64,000 bases of DNA from Solibacillus cecembensis (GTDB lineage Bacteria; Bacillota; Bacilli; Bacillales_A; Planococcaceae), in assembly GCF_001439635.1 (NCBI RefSeq), contig NZ_LMBZ01000025.1, forward strand, positions 1 to 64,000, read 5' to 3'. Shown piece by piece: positions 23,292-33,171 of the stretch (position 1 is its first letter; each line of letters opens with the position of its first letter). Position numbers and translations under genes: made by a program. A model generated the notes under the pieces. It saw only the letters and a program-made list of their open reading frames with translations, was not told the DNA's origin and searched no databases.

Positions 23292-25169
23292 ATGATAGTG
23301 CATCAAAAGATGATAGAAAAATTTAAATCTGATATCCTGAGTCTTTGTATTAATTCAAACAAGGATTTGAATAATTTTGAAGATTACTTCTCATTACTTA
23401 ATAAATGCTTGACTAAATTTTTTGGTGTAGAAGAGTGCTTTCTTTTCATAATAGAAGGTGAAATTTTAAAACCATTACAAAAAGAACATATAGAACAAAA
23501 TTTCAAATTGCCTTTAGCTTTAAATTTATTTGAGGCTTATTTTAATGATAGTAAAGTCGTTGAATTGCCTGCTTTTTTTAAAGAAAAGAGTCCATTTACT
23601 GATTATACTTCCATGATGCTCATACAATTGGCAGAAAGTAAACCAGAAGGAATCTTATTGTTTAAATGCAATCACGAGCATCCGGAATGTTTATGTTTTA
23701 ATCATACAAATGAAACAGTAACGGAACTTGCTTCCGTTTTTAAGTATTTATATCAAACCTTTGAGATGCAAGTGAATGAGCAACAATATCGTAAATTATA
23801 TAATATGACGGATTTATTCCATTCTACAATGGATATCGATATTATTTTAGAAAATGTGCTCGTAACAATTGAAGAAAATTTTCAAGATTTAGAAGTAGAA
23901 CTTATTTTATCAAATGATCAGGACCGACAAACACGAGTTCGTATTAAGCCATTCGATTATTTATCGGAAAGGCCAGCTACAGTAGAAGCGTTTGTCTCAG
24001 GTGAATTGAAGGAAGAAAAAGCAGAGGATTTGAATTGTCGCTTGCTGAATGCGCCTATTAAAGGACGCCAAGCAATATACGGTATACTGCAAGTGAAAGC
24101 ACCTCTGACATATACTTTCTCCGATGCACAAAAAGAATTTATTAGCATGTTAGCACAAGCGTCAGGGAACTCTCTTGAAAATGCAAAACTGTATCATCAA
24201 TCACATCGCTTAATAAGTGATTTACAATTAATTAATGAAACGTCACATCGTTTAAATATGAAGCTGAACATTAATGAAATGCTCACGTTTTTACAGAAAC
24301 AGTTAATTAAATCATTCCAACCTATGGAAATGGGTTTCCTATTTAAAGAGGAAGATTCTTATGAAGTATCAAATGCGTGTACACCTTTGTTCCAATCGAT
24401 AGAAGGGAGTAATTATATTCAGCATGTAGAGAAACATTTTGAAAATACGCAGGACCCTCTCTTTATTGCCGATTTTAGTCGTTTGCTTGAAGTGGATATC
24501 GAGTATAAATCGTTAATGGCGATTCCGATGATTGTGGAAGAAAAAATTAGTGGGTTTAGTATTGTCCTTCACAAAGAACCTTATTTCTTTTCATTTGATA
24601 GCTTTAAATTAATGCAGTCACTCATTCATCACTCATCATTAGCCATTTCTAATTCCATTTTAAGAGATCAATTGCAGGAAATGGTGGATCGCGATCATTT
24701 AACAAAACTTTTTACACGTAATTATTCAGATAAATATATCGTAAATTCATTAGAACAAGATGATTCAGGAATGTTCTTATTAGTTGATATTGATAATTTT
24801 AAAAAGGTTAATGATACGCATGGCCATCAAGTTGGAGATGATGTTCTCGTGCAAATTAGTTCAGAAATTTTAAACTTTATCGGAACGAGGGGAATTTGTT
24901 CGCGTTGGGGTGGAGAAGAGCTGTCGATTTATATTCCGAATATACTAGAAAGTGAAGCATTGATACTCTCAAAGAAAATTGTTGAAGTCGTACCAAAAGT
25001 GACGAGTCCAACTGTGACTATTTCTGCGGGAATGATGGCGTGGAGGAAAGAAAATCGTCCTCAATTCCAACAATTTTTTCAACAGGCCGATGTTGCGCTT
25101 TATAGTGCAAAAAATAGCGGGAAAAATAATGTTCGTGTATTTGAAGATTCGATGCAGTTACAACTATAA
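23292..25169 (+). CDS. GAF-GGDEF diguanylate cyclase
   Basis: 625-aa soluble protein with an N-terminal region (1-160), two GAF-like sensor segments (about 165-295 and 310-450) and a C-terminal GGDEF domain (about 470-620). The active-site motif is GGEEL in ICSRWGGEELSIYI, with the preceding LLVDIDNFKKVNDTHGHQVGDDVL metal/nucleotide segment intact, so c-di-GMP synthesis is likely. No transmembrane helix is seen. The ATG at 23292 with AAAGGTGA is preferred to a TTG at 23235 that overlaps a possible -10 box. The GAF ligand is unknown. Confidence 0.87.
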   Translation: MIVHQKMIEKFKSDILSLCINSNKDLNNFEDYFSLLNKCLTKFFGVEECFLFIIEGEILKPLQKEHIEQNFKLPLALNLFEAYFNDSKVVELPAFFKEKSPFTDYTSMMLIQLAESKPEGILLFKCNHEHPECLCFNHTNETVTELASVFKYLYQTFEMQVNEQQYRKLYNMTDLFHSTMDIDIILENVLVTIEENFQDLEVELILSNDQDRQTRVRIKPFDYLSERPATVEAFVSGELKEEKAEDLNCRLLNAPIKGRQAIYGILQVKAPLTYTFSDAQKEFISMLAQASGNSLENAKLYHQSHRLISDLQLINETSHRLNMKLNINEMLTFLQKQLIKSFQPMEMGFLFKEEDSYEVSNACTPLFQSIEGSNYIQHVEKHFENTQDPLFIADFSRLLEVDIEYKSLMAIPMIVEEKISGFSIVLHKEPYFFSFDSFKLMQSLIHHSSLAISNSILRDQLQEMVDRDHLTKLFTRNYSDKYIVNSLEQDDSGMFLLVDIDNFKKVNDTHGHQVGDDVLVQISSEILNFIGTRGICSRWGGEELSIYIPNILESEALILSKKIVEVVPKVTSPTVTISAGMMAWRKENRPQFQQFFQQADVALYSAKNSGKNNVRVFEDSMQLQL

Positions 25170-25170
25170 A

Positions 25171-25215
25171 AAAGAGACTTATTCGTTTAAACTAACGGAC
25201 AAGTCTCCTTTTTTA
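25171..25215 (+). terminator. Terminator after the GGDEF gene
   Basis: AAAGAGACTT (25171-25180) with AAGTCTCCTT (25201-25210), extended by TCGTT/AACGG pairing inside, followed by TTTTT. Also lies just ahead of the convergent ytsP end. Confidence 0.75.
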
Positions 25216-25244
25216 TTTCCGAGCAAAAGCATTACTGGAGGGGG

Positions 25245-25724
25245 TTACAAATGTCTGATAAGTGTTTGTACGAATTGCTCAAGCCCTAATTGATCCTCTT
25301 TTGAAAATCGCGCTTCAATGGGGCTGTCAATATCTAACACGCCAATCACTGTATTATTTTTAATTAATGGAATGACAATTTCTGATTTAGATGCTGCATC
25401 ACAAGCGATATGACCAGGAAATGCATGAACATCATCAACAAGCAATGTGTGTTTTTGTTCAACAGCCGAACCACATACGCCACGTCCAACAGGGATACGT
25501 ACGCAGGCAGGTAAACCTTGGAATGGTCCAAGCACAAGCTCGCCGTCGTTCATTATATAGAAACCGACCCAGTTGATACGGTCTAAAAATTGATTTAAAA
25601 CTGCGGATGCATTACTTAAATTTGCAATACGGTCTTGTTCACCATCTAATAACGTGTGTAATTGTCGAGACAGTGTTGCATATTGCTCGGCAAGCGGACC
25701 TTCATAATTAATGCGAGAAAACAT
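25245..25724 (-). CDS. ytsP: GAF-domain free-methionine-(R)-sulfoxide reductase
   Basis: 159-aa single GAF domain of the fRMsr type, which reduces free methionine-R-sulfoxide. The three conserved cysteines are visible in GLPACVRIPVGRGVCGSA and HIACDAASKSEIVIP; NWVGFYIMNDGELVLGPFQG is a family signature. The start at 25724 has GGAGG upstream; the longer ORF would run into hisJ. Lies 13 nt downstream of hisJ, so co-transcribed with it. Confidence 0.88.
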   Translation of the reverse strand: MFSRINYEGPLAEQYATLSRQLHTLLDGEQDRIANLSNASAVLNQFLDRINWVGFYIMNDGELVLGPFQGLPACVRIPVGRGVCGSAVEQKHTLLVDDVHAFPGHIACDAASKSEIVIPLIKNNTVIGVLDIDSPIEARFSKEDQLGLEQFVQTLIRHL

Positions 25725-25737
25725 AATAAGCCTCCAT

Positions 25738-26541
25738 TTATAAATTAAATTTTTGAGAAATTTCATTGTAATGTTGATGTAAGTCGTTTGCAGTATGAGC
25801 ATCAGAGCCAAAAACAATAGGTAGCTTGATTGCTTGTGCGAATGCAACGAAGTCCAATGGTGGATAAGGTTCTTTACATAATGATTTACTTAAACCAGCA
25901 CTATTTAAATCGAGTTCATAACCGTTTTCTACCATTTGAATGAACAATGCTTCGATTTGTGTTTTGTCATCGATTTGGAGCGCATGTGCCAATTGGAATT
26001 TATGGATCAATGTAGGGTGGCCAATCCTTTTTGGCTTAAATGGACCTAAATCTACTTGGATAGACAATTGTACGGTTTGATAATATTGATTATACATAGC
26101 TTGAATGCCCCCAACTTGCTTGGCGAAGTGTAAGTAAACTTCTTCAGAGAAATCGATGCAATAATAATTGTCGCCATGTTTTAAAAAGTGGACCGACAAA
26201 ATGGCATCGTCGAGAAATGTCCCGAATTCATTCAAAAATTGGCGCGTTTCTGTTTCATATCCGACAATATAATCAATTTCTAAACCGATATTAATTTTAA
26301 TTTGTGCTTTATAGGATTCTTTTAGGCGCTGTAGTTGTTCAAAATAATTATGTAATTGCGCCGTATTCATCCCACTGTCTTGCTCAGGTGTAGGGTCGAC
26401 AAAGCTTGCCGGTAGTGGTGCGTGTTCGGTAAATGTGATTTCTTCAAAGCCATTAGCAATTGCTTTTTCAATATATAATTCGAATGGATCAGAAGAACCG
26501 TGTGGACAAAATGGTGTATGGATGTGGCCGTCTCTTTTCAT
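25738..26541 (-). CDS. hisJ: Histidinol-phosphatase, PHP family
   Basis: 267-aa PHP-family phosphatase (HisJ/HisK type) that dephosphorylates histidinol phosphate in histidine synthesis. Metal ligands appear in DGHIHTPFCPHG, ITFTEHAPLP, GLEIDYI, ILSVHF and VFGSDAHTANDLH. Length and motifs match B. subtilis HisJ (268 aa), which lies in the same rpsD-ytsP-hisJ-ezrA neighbourhood. AAGGAGGG precedes the ATG. The rest of the his pathway is not in the window. Confidence 0.92.
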   Translation of the reverse strand: MKRDGHIHTPFCPHGSSDPFELYIEKAIANGFEEITFTEHAPLPASFVDPTPEQDSGMNTAQLHNYFEQLQRLKESYKAQIKINIGLEIDYIVGYETETRQFLNEFGTFLDDAILSVHFLKHGDNYYCIDFSEEVYLHFAKQVGGIQAMYNQYYQTVQLSIQVDLGPFKPKRIGHPTLIHKFQLAHALQIDDKTQIEALFIQMVENGYELDLNSAGLSKSLCKEPYPPLDFVAFAQAIKLPIVFGSDAHTANDLHQHYNEISQKFNL

Positions 26542-26682
26542 TCAAATGCCCTCCTTTTGTACTAGGTTTTAAGAAGTTAGAAAAAACAGTGAAATAGTTC
26601 AACAAAACTATGAAAACATGGTATTATTAAAGATACGTATATAGCCATTTTATTGATTTAAATTTGGAGTAGGGGGCTTACA

Positions 26683-28389
26683 ATGATAAAGTATATCATC
26701 ATTGTCGTCGTCATACTATTAGCATTATTAATTACAGGATTAGTAGTAAGGCGCAAGCATAATGCAGAAATAGGACGATTAGAAAAAGAGAAGATGCAAA
26801 TTCAGCATTATCCGATATTTGAGGAGCTTGCGAAAGTAAAGGCTTTAAATATGAATGGACAAACCGAAGAACTTTTTGAAAACTGGCGTAATCGCTGGTT
26901 AGATGTTGTGGACGTTCAAGTGACAAAGTTAGACGAAATGCTTTTTGATGCCGAAGAGTATATCGATCGCTTTAAATTTAAAAAAGCGACACATATTGAG
27001 CGCGAAATCGAACAAGAGATTACAAAATGTGAGCAAGTGCGCGTTGAAATTATTACGGAGCTCGATGAATTAATAGGCAGTGAAGAAAAAAATCGTATCG
27101 AAATGGAACAATTGAAGGAATATTACCGTTCTGCACGAAAAACGATTTTAGCTCATCAGCATTCATTTGGACCTGCGTTGCAACAACTAGAGAAAAAAAT
27201 TGAAGATTTCACACCGAAATTTGAAGAATTTGATGTATTAACGAAAGATGGTAATTATTTACAAGCGCGTGAAATCGTTTTGCAACTTAACAGTGAAGCG
27301 CAAAATATTTTTAGTTTATTAAGTGAAGTTCCTACATTACTGACGGATATTCAAGCGAAAATCCCAACTGCGATTCATGAGTTGCGTAACGGACAACGCG
27401 AGATGGAAGAACAAAATTATTATTTACGCCACTTAGAGTTAACGCAGTATTTAGATAATCTTGAAAAAGAATTAGATACATTAAAAGCGGCAATTGCTGA
27501 ATTAAATTTACAAACAGTTGCACCACGTATCCAAGAAATTAATGATGAGATTGATAATTTTTATGACCTACTGGAAAAAGAAGTACTCGCAAGGAATTAT
27601 GTAGATCGTCATTGTTCTGCTATGTATAGTACGATTTCAGAAGTGATGCGTTTAACAAAAGAAATCAGTGATGAGGCTGCCTATGTTCAACATAGTTATC
27701 GATTGCAAGATAGGGAAGCTGAAATTCCGAGAGCGGGTTTAAAGCATTTAGAAGTTTTACAAAAGCGATACGAATTATTGTCGATTCGTGTGCAAGAGGA
27801 ACAATCCGCCTATTCTAGCTTGCAAGAAGAGCTTCGAGAAATTACTGAAGAAATTGAGCGAATTGCGGATGAGCAAGAAAGCTTCTCAAATAACCTGAAA
27901 AATTTACGTATCGATGAAAATCAAGCGCGTGCCGATTTAGAGGGTTTAAAGCGTTTATTACAAAATACTGATCGCATGATAAATCGTGCAAACATTCCAG
28001 GAATTCCTAGTGAAATGGATGCACGTATTGAAGAGGCAGAAGAGAAGATTTTTGTTGTGATGCAAAGTTTGCAAGAAGTACCGCTAAATATTGTACAAGT
28101 AAACCAAAATTTATTAAGTGCTAAGCAATGCATTGAAGAAGTAAATGATCGCGCGCAAGAAATGATTGAAAATGTGATGATTATTGAACGACTTATTCAA
28201 TTTGGCAATCGTTATCGTGCTACCAATGGACAAGTACATGAGCGTTTATTGGAAGCGGAGGAAGCATTTACACAATTCCGCTATGTAAAAGCATTAGAGG
28301 ATGCGGCAAAAGCAGTAGAGATGATTGATCCAAGCGCAATTAAACGAATTGGCGAGCTTGTTCAAGAGGAATTACTTATAAAATCATAA
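26683..28389 (+). CDS. ezrA: Septation ring formation regulator EzrA
   Basis: 568-aa bitopic membrane protein: one N-terminal helix (about 2-22) then a cytoplasmic arc of spectrin-like coiled-coil bundles. EzrA blocks FtsZ assembly away from midcell and helps shuttle PBP1. The C-terminal LIQFGNRYRATN corresponds to the conserved QNR patch. Length matches the family (about 562-571). GGAGTAGGGGG precedes the ATG. Essentially monocistronic, with a terminator at 28448. Confidence 0.94.
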   Translation: MIKYIIIVVVILLALLITGLVVRRKHNAEIGRLEKEKMQIQHYPIFEELAKVKALNMNGQTEELFENWRNRWLDVVDVQVTKLDEMLFDAEEYIDRFKFKKATHIEREIEQEITKCEQVRVEIITELDELIGSEEKNRIEMEQLKEYYRSARKTILAHQHSFGPALQQLEKKIEDFTPKFEEFDVLTKDGNYLQAREIVLQLNSEAQNIFSLLSEVPTLLTDIQAKIPTAIHELRNGQREMEEQNYYLRHLELTQYLDNLEKELDTLKAAIAELNLQTVAPRIQEINDEIDNFYDLLEKEVLARNYVDRHCSAMYSTISEVMRLTKEISDEAAYVQHSYRLQDREAEIPRAGLKHLEVLQKRYELLSIRVQEEQSAYSSLQEELREITEEIERIADEQESFSNNLKNLRIDENQARADLEGLKRLLQNTDRMINRANIPGIPSEMDARIEEAEEKIFVVMQSLQEVPLNIVQVNQNLLSAKQCIEEVNDRAQEMIENVMIIERLIQFGNRYRATNGQVHERLLEAEEAFTQFRYVKALEDAAKAVEMIDPSAIKRIGELVQEELLIKS

Positions 28390-28447
28390 GCATAACGGTT
28401 ACATGTTCAGCCGTTACGCGTTATAATTATAAAGCAAAAAATGAAGG

Positions 28448-28480
28448 CCACCTTGCATAATTTGTGCAGGTGGTTTTCTT
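28448..28480 (+). terminator. Terminator after ezrA
   Basis: CCACCTTGCA (28448-28457) pairs with TGCAGGTGG (28465-28473, one bulge), followed by TTTTCTT. Confidence 0.75.
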
Positions 28481-28591
28481 AGTGAAATGAAGTAAAAACT
28501 CCGTAAACAGAAAGGATTCCACGTAAAATTTTTGCGGGAGTCGTAGTTTTTTAGGCGGAAAAAACGTAAATGAAAAAGAAGGTAAATAGTC

Positions 28592-29740
28592 ATGATTTAT
28601 TTAGATAACAGCGCCACAACAAGGCCGTATAAAGAAGTGCTTACTACATTTATGCAAGTCAATGAATTGTATTATGCAAACCCTGCGTCCATCCATATTG
28701 CAGGAGTCGAAGCGAATACGTTACTCGTAAAAGCGCGCGAACAAATTGCCCAATTATTAAAAACTGAAGCCAATCATGTGCTCTTTACAGCGGGTGGAAC
28801 AGAGTCCAATAATTTTGCATTTTATGGGGTGGCGAAAAAAGGGAATTTCAGAGGGAAACATATTATTACGACTGAAATTGAGCATCCGTCCATTTTAGAA
28901 GCTGCTAAACGTTTAGAATCGGAAGGCTATGAAATTGATTATTTAAAACCGGATAAAAACGGTGTCATTTCATTAGATGAACTGCAAGAGAAATTACGTA
29001 AAGAGACAATCTTAGTCAGTATCATGCATGTAAATAATGAAATGGGCGCGATTCAACCGATTGCAGAAGCGGCTACAATTATCCATGAAAACAGTCGAGC
29101 AATGTTTCATGTAGATGCCATTCAAAGCTTTGGTAAACTACCTATTGCATTTAATGATGAGGCAGGTCCTGATATTTTATCTCTCTCTGGTCATAAAATT
29201 CATGCATTAAAAGGTTCAGGGGTCATCGCTTTCCGTAAAAAACCAATGCTTGAGCCACTTCTTGTCGGAGGCGGCCAAGAATTTGGATTAAGAAGTGGTA
29301 CAGTAGCTGTTCCTCAGGCAGTTGCATTTGCTAAGGCAGCTCGTTTAGCAATAGAAGCACTACCGGTTCAGCTAGAAAAATATAAAAAATGGTCTGCTAA
29401 TTTACACGCGTATTTTGCCCAATTTGGAACGGATGTATTTGTCCTCTCACCAAAAAATGGAGCAGCGCATATTTTATCATTCAGTGTACGCGGTTTAAAA
29501 GGTGAAATATTAATTAACGCATTGCAAAAACGAAACATTATTATATCGACTTCAAGTGCTTGCTCATCGAAACAGACGAAAACGAGCCATGTGGTGGAAG
29601 CATTAAACGTTGACAGTCAGTTTAAAAATGGTGTTTTAAGATTAAGTTTTGGTGCTTTTACTACAGATGAAGAAATACAAGCATTTAAAGAAGCATTTAC
29701 AGCAATAATGAAAGAGCTAAAAGGAGCTAATGAACGATGA
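28592..29740 (+). CDS. nifZ: Cysteine desulfurase (NifS/IscS type) paired with ThiI
   Basis: 382-aa PLP enzyme that takes sulfur from cysteine as a persulfide. PLP lysine in SLSGHKIHALKGSG; catalytic cysteine in STSSACSSKQTKTSHV; N-terminal YLDNSATTRPY. Shares an ATGA overlap with thiI, and the B. subtilis counterpart (NifZ) donates sulfur to ThiI for 4-thiouridine in tRNA; the same partnership is inferred. AAGAAGGT precedes the ATG. Confidence 0.88.
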   Translation: MIYLDNSATTRPYKEVLTTFMQVNELYYANPASIHIAGVEANTLLVKAREQIAQLLKTEANHVLFTAGGTESNNFAFYGVAKKGNFRGKHIITTEIEHPSILEAAKRLESEGYEIDYLKPDKNGVISLDELQEKLRKETILVSIMHVNNEMGAIQPIAEAATIIHENSRAMFHVDAIQSFGKLPIAFNDEAGPDILSLSGHKIHALKGSGVIAFRKKPMLEPLLVGGGQEFGLRSGTVAVPQAVAFAKAARLAIEALPVQLEKYKKWSANLHAYFAQFGTDVFVLSPKNGAAHILSFSVRGLKGEILINALQKRNIIISTSSACSSKQTKTSHVVEALNVDSQFKNGVLRLSFGAFTTDEEIQAFKEAFTAIMKELKGANER

Positions 29741-30948
29741 AATTTAAAGAAATTTTAGTTCGCTATGGCGAATTATCTACAAAAGGTCGCAATAAAAAGG
29801 ATTTTATCAATCGATTACGTGATAATGTTCGTTATTCATTTAATGATATTATGCCATTAAAAATTCGTGCGGAACGTGATCGCATGTTTATCGAGATTGA
29901 AAATGATGAGAAATCAAAAGTGTTAATGGAAAGATTGCCGCATGTATTTGGTATTCAATCGTTTAGCCCAGTCGCTTCATGTGGAAAAGATTTAGATGAA
30001 ATGAAGGAACTGGCGATAGAAATTTTAGAAGATTACCGTGACGCAGGTGATATTACATTTAAAGTAGAAGTGCATCGTACAGATAAAACATTCCCGTTAA
30101 ATACACATGAATTACAACGTGAAATGGGCGCAACGATTTTACCTCAGTTTTCGAATTTTACAGTGCAAGTTAAAAAACCAGATGTTGCATTGCGTATTGA
30201 GGTGCGTGATGATGCGATTTATATGATGGCACAAGTAATTCAAGGCGCTGGTGGCATGCCAGTTGGTTCGAATGGGAAATCACTTTTAATGTTGTCAGGC
30301 GGTATTGATAGCCCAGTTGCTGGTTATTTAATGATGAAGCGCGGCGTCCGACTTGATGCGATTCATTTCTTTAGCCCGCCATACACAAGTGATAATGCGT
30401 TACAAAAAGTAAAAGAATTAGCAAATGGATTAACAAAATTCGGTGCCAATGTGCGTCTTCACGTTATTCCATTTACTGAATTACAAGTAGCAGTCAAAGA
30501 TAATGTTCCAGATAATATGTCGATGACTTCGACGCGACGCATGATGATGATGGTGGCAGATAAAGTGCGTGAAGAAGTTGGCGCACTTGGTATTGTTACA
30601 GGAGAAAGCTTAGGACAAGTCGCTTCACAAACACTTGAAAGCTTAACTGCTATTAATGATGTAACGAGCACACCGATTTTACGTCCATTAATTTCGGCAG
30701 ATAAATTAGATATCATTAAAATTGCAATGGAAATTGGCACATATGAGACATCGATTCAACCATTTGAAGATTGCTGTACTGTATTCACGCCAGCAAGTCC
30801 AAAAACAAAGCCAAGACTTGATAAAGTGCAGCATTTTGAAAGCTTTACGCAATTTGATGAGCTAATTGAACGTGCAGTTAAGAACCGTGAAACATATATT
30901 TTCCCACAAAAGGAAGTAAAAGAAGATAAATTCGCGGATTTATTATAG
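29737..30948 (+). CDS. thiI: tRNA 4-thiouridine sulfurtransferase ThiI
   Basis: 403-aa enzyme that adenylates and thiolates U8 of tRNA. N-terminal ferredoxin-like and THUMP domains (about 1-165), PP-loop pyrophosphatase motif SGGIDSPVAGYLMMKRG (about 189-205), and a conserved cysteine pair in EDCCTVFTPASPKTKP. No C-terminal rhodanese domain, as usual in Bacillales, so sulfur comes directly from the adjacent desulfurase. Start overlaps the desulfurase stop. Confidence 0.95.
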   Translation: MKFKEILVRYGELSTKGRNKKDFINRLRDNVRYSFNDIMPLKIRAERDRMFIEIENDEKSKVLMERLPHVFGIQSFSPVASCGKDLDEMKELAIEILEDYRDAGDITFKVEVHRTDKTFPLNTHELQREMGATILPQFSNFTVQVKKPDVALRIEVRDDAIYMMAQVIQGAGGMPVGSNGKSLLMLSGGIDSPVAGYLMMKRGVRLDAIHFFSPPYTSDNALQKVKELANGLTKFGANVRLHVIPFTELQVAVKDNVPDNMSMTSTRRMMMMVADKVREEVGALGIVTGESLGQVASQTLESLTAINDVTSTPILRPLISADKLDIIKIAMEIGTYETSIQPFEDCCTVFTPASPKTKPRLDKVQHFESFTQFDELIERAVKNRETYIFPQKEVKEDKFADLL

Positions 30949-31008
30949 AATTTTACGTAATTGATAGTACTTACCTAATACAAGAACATATTACCTATTA
31001 TTGTTGAC

Positions 31009-31037
31009 GTATGTTTTTTCTCATCCTGCACATTCTA
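31009..31037 (+). promoter_or_regulatory. Sigma-G-type forespore promoter of the SASP gene
   Basis: GTATG (31009-31013) fits the -35 pattern G-H-A-T-R; CATTCTA (31031-31037) fits the -10 pattern C-A-T-N-H-T-A; the spacer is 17 bp. Expected for late forespore expression of SASP. Confidence 0.72.
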
Positions 31038-31061
31038 ATGTCACAAGGAGGTGAGAGAGAC

Positions 31062-31268
31062 ATGACAAACAACAACAACGGTAGTTCAAACAAATTAAAC
31101 GTACCTGGTGCAAAACAAGCACTTGACCAAATGAAATATGAAATTGCTCAAGAGTTTGGCGTACAATTAGGTGCAGAAGCTTCATCACGTGCAAACGGTT
31201 CAGTTGGTGGCGAAATTACAAAACGCTTAGTACAAATGGCTGAACAACAACTTAAAGGTAAACAATAA
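31062..31268 (+). CDS. sspA: Alpha/beta-type small acid-soluble spore protein
   Basis: 68-aa SASP that coats and protects spore DNA. Contains the GPR protease cleavage region MKYEIAQEFGV and the C-terminal block SVGGEITKRLVQMAEQQL. Short, Asn/Gly-rich N-terminus. The ATG at 31062 follows AAGGAGGTGAGAG; the longer reading begins inside the promoter. It is in the same place as B. subtilis sspA (after thiI), hence the symbol, although alpha/beta paralogues cannot be told apart by sequence alone. Confidence 0.92.
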   Translation: MTNNNNGSSNKLNVPGAKQALDQMKYEIAQEFGVQLGAEASSRANGSVGGEITKRLVQMAEQQLKGKQ

Positions 31269-31279
31269 CAAATCTTTAA

Positions 31280-31325
31280 AAAAGAAAGCTGCAACTCTTT
31301 AATGAGTTGCAGTTCTTTTTTTATT
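31280..31325 (+). terminator. Terminator after the SASP gene
   Basis: CTGCAACTC (31289-31297) pairs with GAGTTGCAG (31304-31312), preceded by A-rich and followed by T-rich tracts. Confidence 0.88.
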
Positions 31326-31386
31326 TTGTTTCAAATAGGTGTAAATTATTCGATTGACTAATAAAAGAATAGCCCATAGAATATTT

Positions 31387-31415
31387 TTGGTAATATGCCG
31401 AAATATTAGTATAAT
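31387..31415 (+). promoter_or_regulatory. Promoter of the acyl-CoA synthetase gene
   Basis: TTGGTA (31387-31392), 17 bp, TATAAT (31410-31415). Confidence 0.7.
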
Positions 31416-31458
31416 GAAAAGGTAAGTATCATTTTTACAATCAAAGGGGGATTCAGAA

Positions 31459-33030
31459 ATGATTCATAACGAACTAATTGCACCGAAGTTTTATAATATT
31501 ATTAATGAATTTGAAAAGCATGAAAAATTAGAGCAAAAACTGGCACTTATTATTCAAGAGGAAGATGGTAGTCAAGAAAGCTTTACATATAAACAGCTTT
31601 TGCAAATGGTCAACCAAGTTGCCAATACATTTCAAGCTAGAGGGTTAATAAAAGGTGATGTTGTATTAATTATGCTTCCTCGTAGTTTAGAAGCATACGT
31701 CACATACATCGCGGCACTTAAAGCGGGACTTGTTATTATTCCTAGCTCAGAATTATTGCGCAGTAAGGATATTGATTATCGTATTGCACATTCAAATGCT
31801 AAAGCTGTTATTGCGATGGAACAATATGTGACTGAGTTTGAACAAGCTGAAAATTTAAATGGTCTTCATTTATTTATTGTCGGCAATGCAAAGGATTCTT
31901 GGACTGCTTTAATGGAAGAGGCCAAGCAGCAATCAACTGATTTTCAAGGGCAAGCAACCGAATCTTCTGATTTAGCTTTCTTAGCCTATACATCTGGAAC
32001 AACGGGGAATCCAAAAGGCGTTATGCATACGCATGGTTGGGGCTTTGCGCATTTAAGAACTGCGGCACCGAAATGGTTAGGTGTGCAAGATGGAGACGTA
32101 GTTTGGGCAACAGCAGCACCAGGCTGGCAAAAGTGGATTTGGAGTCCGTTTGTAGCTGTATTAGGTAGTGGTGCAACAGCCTTTGTTTATAAAGGAAAGT
32201 TTGACGCACAAATGTATTTACAAAGGATTGAACAGCAACAGGTGAATGTATTATGCTGTACACCGACAGAATATCGAATGATGGCAAAGTTGGATAATTT
32301 ATCGACATTTAATTTGTCGTCTTTACGTAGCGCTGTTTCTGCGGGCGAGCCATTAAATCGAGAAGTCATTGAAACGTTTGAGCGTGAATATAATATTGTT
32401 GTACGTGACGGCTATGGTCAAACAGAAAATACATTGCTTGTTGGTACATTAATTGATATGGAACTACGACCTGGATCGATGGGGAAACCGACACCAGGTA
32501 ACTTAGTGGACGTAATCGATGAGTTTGGACAACCATTGCCGGTAGGAGAAGTAGGTGATATCGCGGTTCATAAATCAACGCCAGCCTTATTTAAGGGCTA
32601 TTTCAATGATGTAGAGCGAACAGCGATGCAATACCGCGGTGATTGGTATGTTACAGGAGATCAAGCTAAAAAAGATGAGGATGGTTACTTTTGGTTTGAA
32701 GGTCGCAACGATGATATCATCATTTCTTCTGGCTATACAATTGGACCATTTGAAGTAGAAGATGCATTAGTAAAGCATCCAGCTGTAAATGAATGTGCAG
32801 TTGTAGCAAGTCCTGACGAAATTCGTGGAAATGTTGTGAAGGCGTATGTTGTTTTAAAAAATTCAGCATTAAAAGATTCGCCAACACTGGTAGCAGAGTT
32901 ACAAAATCATGTGAAGGAATTAACGGCACCATATAAATATCCAAGAATTATTGAATTTATTGATGAATTGCCGAAAACAATTTCGGGTAAAATTCGTCGT
33001 GTCGAATTACGGTTAGTAGAGCAGAAATAA
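31459..33030 (+). CDS. ytcI: AMP-forming acyl-CoA synthetase (YtcI/MbcS-type)
   Basis: 523-aa adenylate-forming ligase related to acetyl-CoA synthetase but shorter at the N-terminus. Motifs: YTSGTTGNPKG, VRDGYGQTEN, YVTGDQAKKDEDGYFWFEGR and the C-terminal catalytic lysine in PKTISGKIRR. The position next to the SASP gene is that of B. subtilis ytcI; the substrate is probably a short or branched carboxylic acid, but this is inference. AAAGGGGGA precedes the ATG. Like AcsA, the SGKIRR lysine could be an acetylation target. Confidence 0.83.
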   Translation: MIHNELIAPKFYNIINEFEKHEKLEQKLALIIQEEDGSQESFTYKQLLQMVNQVANTFQARGLIKGDVVLIMLPRSLEAYVTYIAALKAGLVIIPSSELLRSKDIDYRIAHSNAKAVIAMEQYVTEFEQAENLNGLHLFIVGNAKDSWTALMEEAKQQSTDFQGQATESSDLAFLAYTSGTTGNPKGVMHTHGWGFAHLRTAAPKWLGVQDGDVVWATAAPGWQKWIWSPFVAVLGSGATAFVYKGKFDAQMYLQRIEQQQVNVLCCTPTEYRMMAKLDNLSTFNLSSLRSAVSAGEPLNREVIETFEREYNIVVRDGYGQTENTLLVGTLIDMELRPGSMGKPTPGNLVDVIDEFGQPLPVGEVGDIAVHKSTPALFKGYFNDVERTAMQYRGDWYVTGDQAKKDEDGYFWFEGRNDDIIISSGYTIGPFEVEDALVKHPAVNECAVVASPDEIRGNVVKAYVVLKNSALKDSPTLVAELQNHVKELTAPYKYPRIIEFIDELPKTISGKIRRVELRLVEQK

Positions 33031-33061
33031 TCGGATTTTCGGAATTATTTCCTGGGGAATG

Positions 33062-33092
33062 AAAAGATGGTCGAATTTTGGCCATCTTTTTT
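33062..33092 (+). terminator. Terminator after the acyl-CoA synthetase gene
   Basis: AAAAGATGGTC (33062-33072) pairs with GGCCATCTTTT (33080-33090), followed by more T. Confidence 0.88.
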
Positions 33093-33111
33093 CTGTGTGA
33101 TAGGTCAATGG

Positions 33112-33139
33112 TTGAAAAAAGTGAAACTTAATGTAAAAT
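33112..33139 (+). promoter_or_regulatory. sppA promoter
   Basis: TTGAAA (33112-33117), 16 bp, TAAAAT (33134-33139), about 30 bases before the sppA start. Confidence 0.6.
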
Positions 33140-33171
33140 ACTTTCGTATGAAGGTATAGGAGGTAATGAAA

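Noticed and set aside
25725..25847. N-terminal extension of ytsP to 25847
   Set aside because: It would run 110 bases into hisJ; ATG at 25724 has GGAGG and matches the family length.
28390..28420. TAACGG/CCGTTA hairpin just after ezrA as the terminator
   Set aside because: Stem of six pairs with no T-run; the hairpin at 28448-28480 is a better terminator.
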